64,000 nucleotides of DNA, from positions 62,001 through 126,000 of the forward strand of contig JAFSQL010000013.1 in assembly GCA_017446585.1 (NCBI GenBank). Reading direction: 5' to 3'. The stretch is from Paludibacteraceae bacterium. Lineage in GTDB: Bacteria > Bacteroidota > Bacteroidia > Bacteroidales > Paludibacteraceae. Positions within the stretch are counted from its first letter, which is position 1. The number at the start of each line of letters is the position of its first letter. The position numbers were made by a program, and so were the translations under genes. This document shows, piece by piece, positions 15,779 through 23,423 of the stretch. A model generated the notes under the pieces. That model had not been told where the DNA came from and did no database searches. It was given only the letters and a program-made list of their open reading frames with translations.

Positions 15779-16657
15779 TTATTGGATGGAACGTTTCCTG
15801 ATGTCCTCGTAGAAGTCAATGCGTCGATCGCGGAAGAATGGCCAAATGCGTCGAACGTTTTCGGCATGATTGAGGTCAAGATCGAAAATGAGCAACTCTT
15901 CGCTATCGCAGGCCGCTTGCGCCAGAATCTCACCTTGAGGTCCGCAGATGAAACTGCTGCCCCAAAAGTTAATGCCTTCGGAAGAATGAGACGGGTCCTC
16001 TTCGTGACCTACGCGATTGACGGCAATGACGGGAATGCCATTTGCGACAGCATGTCCCCGTTGGACGGTTATCCATGCTTGTCTTTGACGCTCTTGCTCA
16101 TCACGGTCGTCACGGGGGTCGCTACCGATGGCTGTAGGGTAAATGAGCAGGTCGGCACCTGCAAGAGACATGAGTCGTGCCGCTTCCGGATACCATTGAT
16201 CCCAGCAAACCATTACGCCAAGAGTTCCGACAGAGGTCTTGATGGGGTGAAAGCCCAAGTCGCCTGGTGTAAAGTAGAACTTTTCGTAAAACCCGGGGTC
16301 GTCAGGAATGTGCATTTTGCGATAAGTTCCCGCTATGGTGCCGTCAGATTCGAAAACCACGGATGTGTTATGATAAAGACCCGCCATGACGCGTTCGAAA
16401 AGTGAAGTGACTAAAACAATGTTGTTTTGCCTTGCCACTTGTGCGTAAAAATGGCATGCGTCGCCATTAGGGATGGGCTGCGCAAAAGAGAAGTTATGGG
16501 TGTCTTCGGTCTGGCAGAAGTAGAGCGTGTCATGGAGTTCTTGCAAAACGACAAGTCGAGCGCCTTGTTCTGCGGCTTGTTTTATTTTAGAACGTAACCG
16601 TTCTTGGTTGTCGGAAGGGGAGGATGTGGCACGTTGTTGAATAAGCGCAATTTTCAT
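15779..16657 (-). CDS. aguB: N-carbamoylputrescine amidase
   Basis: A 292-residue nitrilase-superfamily hydrolase. It should convert N-carbamoylputrescine to putrescine, CO2 and ammonia in the agmatine route. The Glu-Lys-Cys triad is visible as LQELHD, YRKMHIPDD and VCWDQW, and the stretch GFYEKFYFTPGD is characteristic of this subfamily. Its start overlaps the transporter gene by four bases (ATGA), so the two are translationally coupled. The usual partner, agmatine deiminase (aguA), is not next to it. Confidence 0.9.
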   Translation of the reverse strand: MKIALIQQRATSSPSDNQERLRSKIKQAAEQGARLVVLQELHDTLYFCQTEDTHNFSFAQPIPNGDACHFYAQVARQNNIVLVTSLFERVMAGLYHNTSVVFESDGTIAGTYRKMHIPDDPGFYEKFYFTPGDLGFHPIKTSVGTLGVMVCWDQWYPEAARLMSLAGADLLIYPTAIGSDPRDDRDEQERQRQAWITVQRGHAVANGIPVIAVNRVGHEEDPSHSSEGINFWGSSFICGPQGEILAQAACDSEELLIFDLDLNHAENVRRIWPFFRDRRIDFYEDIRKRSIQ

Positions 16658-17964
16658 TTTTGTGGACTTAGAGGTATGGTCAATTGTCTTGAGTCTTCGG
16701 TTTCAGAAGGATCCTTAATCGGTTTTTCACTATCAGGGTGTGGTTTGTATTTGAGGGTGCAGATGACGACAAGGGCAAGGAGGTAGAGAATGCCCAAAGC
16801 AATCAGCAAGTCGTTGTAGGAGCCTCCCATTTTATTGATGATGAGATTGCTCAATTGGTTGCCGCTCAAGCCGGCGAAAGCCCAAGCGGAGAGCGTGAAT
16901 CCGTGAATCATGGAAATACGCTTCATGCCAAATCGAGATTCAAGAAGCGTCGGAAGCGTGCTGAATCCACCTCCGTAGCCGAGGTTGATGACACAAAGGA
17001 GCAACACTGTGACGGGGAGGACAGCGAAACTAAGTGAATCGAAATCGGTGTCTTCGCCGTGATAGATGAAATTGTCCGGGAAAGCCAAGATGCCCAGAAG
17101 ACAGACGGCGGCGCAAGAAATGAAGATGGTTTTATAGACCTTGCTTTTGTCTGCCATGTAGTCGCTCCATGTGGAGTAGCCAAATCGTCCTACGGTGTTA
17201 AAGAACGCGGTGAGGGCGCTGAGCATGGCAATGCCGCCAGATATACCAGCAGCCAATCCGAGGTTCTTCTCGAAGGCGATAAGGGCCAGTCCGCAAGTGA
17301 TGTTGAGATAAAAGATGAACCAGATTTTCAAGTAGTCCTTGTCAAAAAGGACTTCCTTGATGATGTCGAGGCGCAGCGGTGCGACTTGTTCCACCCAGTC
17401 TTTAGGTTTATGGATGAGGTAGAGTGCTAATCCCATGCATGCCGCGCTGATGATTGCCATGCAAGTTAACGTTGTCTGAACGCCGTACATCTTGTCACAC
17501 CACTCAATGAAAGGGGAGTAGAGCACCTTGCTCAGTCCGAAACCACTAATGGCAATGCCCGTCGCAATTCCCTTGTGTTCGCGAAACCAAAGCATGAGCG
17601 TCTTAACAGGAGAGAGATAGCCAGTTCCCAGTCCGATTCCCATGATGCATCCATAGCTAAGGAAAAGTCCCCAAACGCATTTCGTTTGAATGCTAAGAAC
17701 CGTAAGCAGAAGACCGGCAACAAAACTTATGGTAGAAATGGCAACGCCACGTTTGACATTCTTTTCGATGAAGTGTCCCGCGAAAGCAGCAGACATGCCC
17801 AAGAAAAAGATGGCAAGAGAAAAAGCGAATTCAATTTTGGAAGTATCCGGTAGTCCCATTTCGGTGGCGATGTCACCCTTGAACAGAGACCAACAATAGA
17901 CACTTCCGATGGAGCAGTGAATGAGGAGGGCAGGGATAGCCCCTCGAATCCATTTGTTTTCCAT
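16654..17964 (-). CDS. Major facilitator transporter, OFA (oxalate/formate antiporter-like) family
   Basis: A 436-residue inner-membrane protein with about twelve hydrophobic segments, starting with ALLIHCSIGSVYCWSLFK, the opening typical of OFA-family carriers, and containing a conserved GIGLGTGYLSPVKTLMLWF segment. OFA proteins exchange oxalate, formate or other small anions. The substrate here is unknown. Four-base overlap with the amidase gene suggests transport of something linked to agmatine or putrescine metabolism, but the family gives no direct support for polyamine transport. A -7-like element at 18014 precedes it. Confidence 0.85.
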   Translation of the reverse strand: MENKWIRGAIPALLIHCSIGSVYCWSLFKGDIATEMGLPDTSKIEFAFSLAIFFLGMSAAFAGHFIEKNVKRGVAISTISFVAGLLLTVLSIQTKCVWGLFLSYGCIMGIGLGTGYLSPVKTLMLWFREHKGIATGIAISGFGLSKVLYSPFIEWCDKMYGVQTTLTCMAIISAACMGLALYLIHKPKDWVEQVAPLRLDIIKEVLFDKDYLKIWFIFYLNITCGLALIAFEKNLGLAAGISGGIAMLSALTAFFNTVGRFGYSTWSDYMADKSKVYKTIFISCAAVCLLGILAFPDNFIYHGEDTDFDSLSFAVLPVTVLLLCVINLGYGGGFSTLPTLLESRFGMKRISMIHGFTLSAWAFAGLSGNQLSNLIINKMGGSYNDLLIALGILYLLALVVICTLKYKPHPDSEKPIKDPSETEDSRQLTIPLSPQK

Positions 17965-18013
17965 TATTTTACGTTTTCTTTAAGCGTGTTTTAATGAGAA
18001 GTGGTGTAGAACG

Positions 18014-18021
18014 CAAAAATA
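18014..18021 (-). promoter_or_regulatory. -7 element for the transporter-aguB operon
   Basis: CAAAAATA on the plus strand is TATTTTTG on the minus strand, 50 bases upstream of the transporter start. Confidence 0.45.
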
Positions 18022-18067
18022 GAAAATATGGTTGTAAGTGAGCAAGAAAAATCTGCAAAGAATTGTT

Positions 18068-18075
18068 TACCTTTG
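18068..18075 (+). promoter_or_regulatory. -7 element for tig
   Basis: TACCTTTG matches the TAnnTTTG consensus, 46 bases before the ATG of trigger factor. Confidence 0.55.
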
Positions 18076-18120
18076 CACTTCAATAATTTATATGAAAATT
18101 AAAAATAGACAAATCAAAAA

Positions 18121-19470
18121 ATGAAGATTGAACGTAAGGACGTGGATTCGATGAACGCCACGCTGACGGTGAACGTCGTGAAAGCAGACTATGAAGAAGG
18201 CGTGAATAAGCAATTGAAAGAGATGCGCAAGCGTAGCAATATGCCAGGATTCCGTCCAGGCAGCGCACCAATCAGCATGTTGAAACAACGTTTTGGAACA
18301 GAGGTGTTGGTTGAGGAAGTTAATCAGTTGGTTTCTCGCGGTTTGTACGACTATATCAAAAATGAGAAAATAGATTTGTTGGGTGATCCACTTCCTTCGG
18401 AAGAGCAAAAAGAAGTAAATTTCAAGACTGACGAGGAGTTTACGTTCTCGTTTGACATTGCGATCGCTCCATCATTTAGTGTGTCGCTCAATGATAAAGT
18501 GAAAGTCGCTTATTATGACATCAAGAGCGACAATAAGCTGGTTGACGATCAAGTAGAGCAATACAAAAACAGGTTTGGAAGTTATGGTTCGGCAGACGTG
18601 ACCGAATCGAAAGACGTGGTGAAAGGTACCGTGGCAGAGTTGAACGTGGACGGTTCTGTGAAAGAGGGCGGTTTGAGTGCGGAAGGTGCCATTGTGAGTC
18701 CTGAGTATGTGAAGGATGAAGATAGCAAGAAGTCACTTATCGGAAAGAAAGTGGGTGACGTGGTGACACTGAATGCTGCAAAGGCATTTGAGAATGACGC
18801 AGAACGCGCTTCGTTCTTGAAAATTAAGCGTGATGACGCAAAGGACGTAACTTGCGATTTTGCTTATACCATTACGGAAATCACTCGTTATACTCCAGCG
18901 GAAGTGAACCAAACTCTCTTCGACAAAGTGTTTGGCGAAGGAAACGTGAAGAGCGAGGATGAGTTCCGTAGCCGTATTCAAGGCGACATCGAAAAGACAC
19001 TCGAGGCGGATAGTGACTATCGTTTCGGTATTGACGCCAAGAAGGTCTTGTTGGAGCAAATCGCTGATGTTCAATTGCCAGACGCATTCCTGAAACGTTG
19101 GATTCTTGCCACGAACAAGGAGGTGACGGCAGAGAAGATTGACGAGTATTACAACAACATCAAGGACGACTTGAAGTGGCACCTCATACAAGAGCATATT
19201 GTTGCTGACAATGACGTGAAGGTTGAAGATGAAGACTTGAAGAACTTCGCCAAGAAGGTTGCTCAAGCCCAATTTGCGCAATACGGCATGAACAATGTCC
19301 CTGAGGATGTTCTGGAGAATTATGCTGTGGACATGATGAAGGACCAAAAGGCGGTAAATAATTTGCGTTCGGGTGCTGTCAATGACAAAGTGATAGCGGT
19401 TGTAAAAGAAAAAGTAAAATTGGATAAGAAATCCATTTCGCTTGAGGACTTTAACAAGTTGTCACAATAA
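18121..19470 (+). CDS. tig: Trigger factor (ribosome-associated chaperone)
   Basis: A 449-residue chaperone that binds the ribosome near the exit tunnel and holds nascent chains. The ribosome-docking signature GFRPG is at residues 43-47, within MPGFRPGSAPISMLKQRFG. A middle region (about 150-245) sits where the FKBP-like domain is found, and a helical C-terminal region follows. Length is normal for the family. Its TAA stop is directly followed by the ATG of a glycosyltransferase gene with no spacing, an unusual juxtaposition. Confidence 0.93.
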   Translation: MKIERKDVDSMNATLTVNVVKADYEEGVNKQLKEMRKRSNMPGFRPGSAPISMLKQRFGTEVLVEEVNQLVSRGLYDYIKNEKIDLLGDPLPSEEQKEVNFKTDEEFTFSFDIAIAPSFSVSLNDKVKVAYYDIKSDNKLVDDQVEQYKNRFGSYGSADVTESKDVVKGTVAELNVDGSVKEGGLSAEGAIVSPEYVKDEDSKKSLIGKKVGDVVTLNAAKAFENDAERASFLKIKRDDAKDVTCDFAYTITEITRYTPAEVNQTLFDKVFGEGNVKSEDEFRSRIQGDIEKTLEADSDYRFGIDAKKVLLEQIADVQLPDAFLKRWILATNKEVTAEKIDEYYNNIKDDLKWHLIQEHIVADNDVKVEDEDLKNFAKKVAQAQFAQYGMNNVPEDVLENYAVDMMKDQKAVNNLRSGAVNDKVIAVVKEKVKLDKKSISLEDFNKLSQ

Positions 19471-20319
19471 ATGCTACTGTCAATCATAACAATCAATCGC
19501 AATAATGCGGAGGGACTTCGCCGAACATTGCAGTCGGTGAAGAGTCTGGAAGATTGTGAGATTGAACATGTGATTGTGGATGGCGCATCGACTGACGGGT
19601 CGGTGGAAGTCATACGGGAATATGCGAACAACAAGGGGGCTTGCCCCCTTGTTGACGTAATATGGGTAAGTGAACCAGACGGTGGCATTTATAATGCCAT
19701 GAATAAAGGTATCGCCATGGCGCATGGCGATTATATTCAGATTCTGAATAGCGGTGATTGCTTGGCAAGTAACGATGTCGTGAGTCGCATGACCAAACGC
19801 CTTGCGGAAGAGGGCAGTCCTTCTATTCTTTATGGTAACATGATAAAAGTGTTTCCCGATGAGCATACGATGCGCGACCGTTGCTTCGCGGGTCGTGAAA
19901 TTACTTTCTTGGGCTTCTACTCGGGAACGCTGAATCATTCGCCAGCCTATATCAAGCGCAGTCTGTTTGACAAGTACGGAAAATATGACGAAACGTATCG
20001 TATCGTATCGGATTGGACGTGGTATATGGAGGCAATCATTTTCGGTGAGGAAAAACCAGTTTATGCGGATGTTGATGTCACGCTTTTCGACATGACAGGC
20101 ATAAGTGAAACAAACACGGAATTGACGAAAAAAGAGCGACGCGATTATTTGGAGAAGCGCATCAATTCTAAAATGTTGAAAGATTATGACGAATGGGTGT
20201 TTCCTATATCGCAGATTCGAAGGTTGAAGCGTTATGGATGGGCTTATAAACTCTTTTGGCTATTGGAACGATGCTTGTTTAAGTTCGAGAAGTGGACACG
20301 GAAAGAACAAAGTTTTTGA
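19471..20319 (+). CDS. Family 2 glycosyltransferase
   Basis: A 282-residue GT-A fold transferase. The N-terminal strand LLSIITINRNN, the acidic VDGASTDGS and the SEPDGGIYNAMNKGI segment are typical of GT2 enzymes related to WcaA-type polysaccharide transferases, with a DWTWYMEA stretch near the presumed acceptor site. Donor and acceptor sugars cannot be told. It starts directly after the tig stop codon and is followed by wecB and a GT32 gene, so it probably belongs to a small surface-polysaccharide cluster. The codons for residues about 54-61 are written as a perfect palindrome (19630-19653). Confidence 0.88.
   Translation: MLLSIITINRNNAEGLRRTLQSVKSLEDCEIEHVIVDGASTDGSVEVIREYANNKGACPLVDVIWVSEPDGGIYNAMNKGIAMAHGDYIQILNSGDCLASNDVVSRMTKRLAEEGSPSILYGNMIKVFPDEHTMRDRCFAGREITFLGFYSGTLNHSPAYIKRSLFDKYGKYDETYRIVSDWTWYMEAIIFGEEKPVYADVDVTLFDMTGISETNTELTKKERRDYLEKRINSKMLKDYDEWVFPISQIRRLKRYGWAYKLFWLLERCLFKFEKWTRKEQSF
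19630..19653. repeat. Perfect 24-base inverted repeat inside the glycosyltransferase gene
   Basis: AACAAGGGGGC and its exact complement flank a 2-base loop (19641-19642). It is read in frame as part of NNKGACPLVD. The position in a coding region and the run of G/C make it stand out from its surroundings. Confidence 0.85.
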
Positions 20320-20337
20320 AAATAGGAGGTAGCGCAA

Positions 20338-21483
20338 ATGACAAAAGTTTTATTGGTATTCGGAACTCGTCCGGAGGCTATTAAAATGGCACCTTTGGTT
20401 TTGGAACTAAAAAAACAATCGAAGATAGAAACTGAGGTTTGTGTCACGGGTCAGCATCGTGAAATGTTGGATCAGGTCTTGAATTTGTTTGAAATAAAAC
20501 CAGACTACGATCTCAACATCATGAAGCCAAATCAGGATTTGTATGATGTAACAAGTGCGGTGACGATAGGAATGAGGCACGTTCTTGAATCTTCTAAACC
20601 TGATGTTGTGCTTGTTCATGGTGATACGACCACCTCTTTTGCCGCCGCTTTGTCCGCATTTTACAAAAAAATAAAAGTTGGGCATGTAGAGGCCGGGCTT
20701 CGAACGCATGATATTTATAGTCCGTGGCCAGAAGAGATGAATCGTCAGTTAACAGGCAGAATTGCGACGTACAACTTTGCCCCGACTGAAACCGCCAAAC
20801 GTAATTTGATTCAGGAAGGCGTGAGTCCAGAAAAGATTGAAGTTACGGGGAATACGGTTATTGACGCCTTGCATAAGGTCATCTCAATGTTAAATCAAAA
20901 CAAAGGTGCAAGAGAATTTGTCGCAAAAAGAATATTAGAATTAGGTTATGATGTTAGGCGACTTGACTCGGGTAGAAGAGTGGTGTTGATAACCGGTCAT
21001 CGAAGAGAAAACTTCGGTGATGGTTTCTTGCATATATGCAAAGCGATAAAAGAATTGTCGCAACAATTTGATGACGTAGATTTTGTCTATCCGGTTCATT
21101 TGAATCCCAATGTCAGGAAACCCGTCAATGAAATATTGGGAGCCGGATTGAACAATGTCTTTTTAGCGGAACCGTTGGAGTATTTGGAGTTTGTTTATTT
21201 GATGAGCCGTAGTTGTTTGATACTAACAGACAGTGGTGGCATACAGGAGGAGGCTCCTGGTTTAGGTAAACCTGTTTTGGTAATGCGCGATACGACAGAA
21301 CGTCCAGAGGCGGTAGAAGCGGGAACCGTTAAACTTGTTGGCTCTGATAAAGAAACAATTATACAATGTACCTCAAACTTGCTTACTAATCCAAGCGAAT
21401 ATGATGCCATGTCGAATGCTGTGAATCCTTATGGTGATGGACATGCTTCAGAGAGAATCGTGAGAAAACTTATGTGCATTTAA
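20338..21483 (+). CDS. wecB: UDP-N-acetylglucosamine 2-epimerase (non-hydrolysing)
   Basis: A 381-residue GT-B-fold enzyme that interconverts UDP-GlcNAc and UDP-ManNAc, a precursor for surface polysaccharides. Visible motifs are FGTRPEAIKMAPL at the N terminus, VHGDTTTSFAAAL, EAGLRTHDIYSPWPEEMNR, GHRREN and TDSGGIQEEAPGLGKPVLVM with the following RDTTERPE. The gene is preceded by an exact AGGAGGT (20324-20330), rare in a phylum that seldom uses Shine-Dalgarno pairing. It is AT-richer than the flanking housekeeping genes. Both suggest acquisition as part of a polysaccharide cluster. Confidence 0.95.
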   Translation: MTKVLLVFGTRPEAIKMAPLVLELKKQSKIETEVCVTGQHREMLDQVLNLFEIKPDYDLNIMKPNQDLYDVTSAVTIGMRHVLESSKPDVVLVHGDTTTSFAAALSAFYKKIKVGHVEAGLRTHDIYSPWPEEMNRQLTGRIATYNFAPTETAKRNLIQEGVSPEKIEVTGNTVIDALHKVISMLNQNKGAREFVAKRILELGYDVRRLDSGRRVVLITGHRRENFGDGFLHICKAIKELSQQFDDVDFVYPVHLNPNVRKPVNEILGAGLNNVFLAEPLEYLEFVYLMSRSCLILTDSGGIQEEAPGLGKPVLVMRDTTERPEAVEAGTVKLVGSDKETIIQCTSNLLTNPSEYDAMSNAVNPYGDGHASERIVRKLMCI

Positions 21484-21499
21484 CAAGGACAGAAAAGAG

Positions 21500-22234
21500 A
21501 TGATACCCAAGAAGATACATTACGCATGGTTTGGACGAGGTGAAATGCCGGAACTTGCAGTAAAGTGCATTGAATCGTGGAAGAAGTTTCTTCCGGATTA
21601 TGAGTTGAAACTTTGGAACGAAGATGTCTTTGATATTAACTCTGTTCCTTATGTCAAAGAAGCATACGAAAACCGAAAATTCGCGTTCGTGACGGATTAT
21701 GTGCGATTATATGCGTTGAGTACAGAAGGCGGCATCTATATGGACACGGATGTGGAGATATTGAAATCGCTCGATGACCTATTGTATCTTCCTGCTTTTA
21801 CCGGATACGAAGGCAGTCAATCCTTATCGCCGGTTACGGGATTGATGGCAAGTGAAGCGCATGGAACCTGGGTGGAGGAACAATTGGCATATTATGATGG
21901 GAAACACTTTCTAAAGCAGGATGGTACTTTGGACCTGACATCAAATACAATTACCATATCCAGAATCATGAAGGAAAATGGTTTTGTATGTGATGGAAAA
22001 AGAAGTGTTTACAAGAATAATCTGCATGTTTTTCCTGTCGATTATTTTTGTCCGAAAAACAGCATAGGGGAAATTAAAATCACGAAGAATACTTACTGCA
22101 TTCATCATTTTGCAGCGTCGTGGTGCGACTTGACGCTCTATCAGAGAATAAAGAAAAAGGTCGTTAATCTATTGGGTGTTCGACTGACCGGAAAGATAGT
22201 CGGATTGAAACGTAAGTTATTTCCGAAGTCTTGA
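21500..22234 (+). CDS. Family 32 (OCH1/DXD-type) glycosyltransferase
   Basis: A 244-residue transferase of the GT32 'capsular polysaccharide synthesis' type. It opens IPKKIHYAWFGRGEMPELAVKC, has FAFVTDYVRLYALSTEGGIY and the metal-binding DXD motif MDTDVE at 81-86, and a histidine pair HHFAASW near the C terminus. It should add a hexose or hexosamine to a polysaccharide precursor; specificity is unknown. It is the last gene of the three-gene cluster and is followed by a strong terminator. Confidence 0.88.
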   Translation: MIPKKIHYAWFGRGEMPELAVKCIESWKKFLPDYELKLWNEDVFDINSVPYVKEAYENRKFAFVTDYVRLYALSTEGGIYMDTDVEILKSLDDLLYLPAFTGYEGSQSLSPVTGLMASEAHGTWVEEQLAYYDGKHFLKQDGTLDLTSNTITISRIMKENGFVCDGKRSVYKNNLHVFPVDYFCPKNSIGEIKITKNTYCIHHFAASWCDLTLYQRIKKKVVNLLGVRLTGKIVGLKRKLFPKS

Positions 22235-22253
22235 ATAGCATGCAAATCCAGGT

Positions 22254-22295
22254 AACAACAGAACCCCGTCCAGAAAAGGACGGGGTTCTGTTGTT
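22254..22295. terminator. Bidirectional terminator between the GT32 gene and ilvE
   Basis: An 18-bp perfect stem (22254-22271 with 22278-22295) with a 6-base loop separates convergent genes. Confidence 0.85.
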
Positions 22296-22314
22296 ATAGA
22301 TTATTTGAGAAAAA

Positions 22315-23340
22315 CTATTCGATGATGGTGACCCAGTTGTGGAGATCGGGTTCATCTCCGTATTGGATGCCGCGGAGGTGGTGATAGAGTTTGGTGCAGA
22401 TAGGTCCTGGTTTGCCGTCTTTGCAAAGGACGTAGGACTTGCCCGTTTCGATGTCATCAATTTTTTCGATAGGGGCAATGACCGCTGCCGTGCCACATGC
22501 TCCCGCCTCTTCGAATGTTTCGAGTTCTTCAATAGGTATAGGGCGTCGTTCCACTTTCAATCCCATGTCTTCCGCCAATTGGATGAGGCTCATGTTGGTA
22601 ATGGAAGGGAGGATGGATGTGCTTTTAGGCGTGACGTAGGTGTTGTTCTTGATACCAAAGAAGTTGGCGGCACCTGCTTCGTCGATGTATTTCTTTTCTT
22701 TGCTGTCGAGATAAAATTCGCAAGAATAACCCAAGTCATGCGCTTCCTTGTTGGCGCGCAGGCTGGCGGCATAGTTGCCACCGACCTTGAAACAACCAGT
22801 TCCAAGAGGAGCCGCGCGGTCATATTTGCGAATGACAACGTAAGGGGTGCTGGCAAATCCACCTTTGAAGTAAGGGCCAACTGGAGTTACGAAGACAATA
22901 AAAAGGTATTCGTTGGCAGGGTGAACACCAACTTGCGCCCCCGTGCCAATGAGGAGTGGTCGGATGTAAAGGGTGGCTCCACTTTCGTAAGGGGGAATGA
23001 ATCGTTCGTTGAGTTTCACGACTTTGAGAACCGCCTCTTTGAATTTTTCGACAGGCAGTTCCGCCATAAGTGTTCCTCGGCAGGTGGATTGCATTCGTTT
23101 TGCGTTCTCTTCCACACGGAAGACACGGATTTTTCCGTCTTTGCCACGGTAGGCTTTCAGTCCTTCAAAGCATTCTTGCCCGTAGTGGAGGCATGTGGCC
23201 GCCATGTGCATAGGGATGTATTCGCTGCTGCTAACTTCTAATTCTCCCCATTTGCCGTCACGATAATAGCATCGTACGTTGTAATCTGTTTTGTGATATC
23301 CGAATTTTAAGTTCGACCAATCTAATTGCTCCTCAGCCAT
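22315..23340 (-). CDS. ilvE: Branched-chain amino acid aminotransferase
   Basis: A 341-residue fold-type IV PLP enzyme that transfers amino groups between Leu/Ile/Val and 2-oxoglutarate. The lysine in GCFKVGGNYAASL is the expected PLP anchor; YIDEAGAANFFG and the phosphate-binding TNMSLIQLAEDMG follow. The ~340-residue length is that of the eukaryote-like BCAT group frequent in Bacteroidota. It is monocistronic, with a -7 element at 23372. Confidence 0.94.
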   Translation of the reverse strand: MAEEQLDWSNLKFGYHKTDYNVRCYYRDGKWGELEVSSSEYIPMHMAATCLHYGQECFEGLKAYRGKDGKIRVFRVEENAKRMQSTCRGTLMAELPVEKFKEAVLKVVKLNERFIPPYESGATLYIRPLLIGTGAQVGVHPANEYLFIVFVTPVGPYFKGGFASTPYVVIRKYDRAAPLGTGCFKVGGNYAASLRANKEAHDLGYSCEFYLDSKEKKYIDEAGAANFFGIKNNTYVTPKSTSILPSITNMSLIQLAEDMGLKVERRPIPIEELETFEEAGACGTAAVIAPIEKIDDIETGKSYVLCKDGKPGPICTKLYHHLRGIQYGDEPDLHNWVTIIE

Positions 23341-23371
23341 AGTATGATGAATTTTGTTTTTTCTATTAGTG

Positions 23372-23379
23372 CAAAGTTA
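23372..23379 (-). promoter_or_regulatory. -7 element for ilvE
   Basis: CAAAGTTA on the plus strand is TAACTTTG on the minus strand, 32 bases upstream of the start. Confidence 0.55.
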
Positions 23380-23423
23380 GAAAATAAGATATGACATTGT
23401 TCGGAAATGGCGCAAAAATGCAT

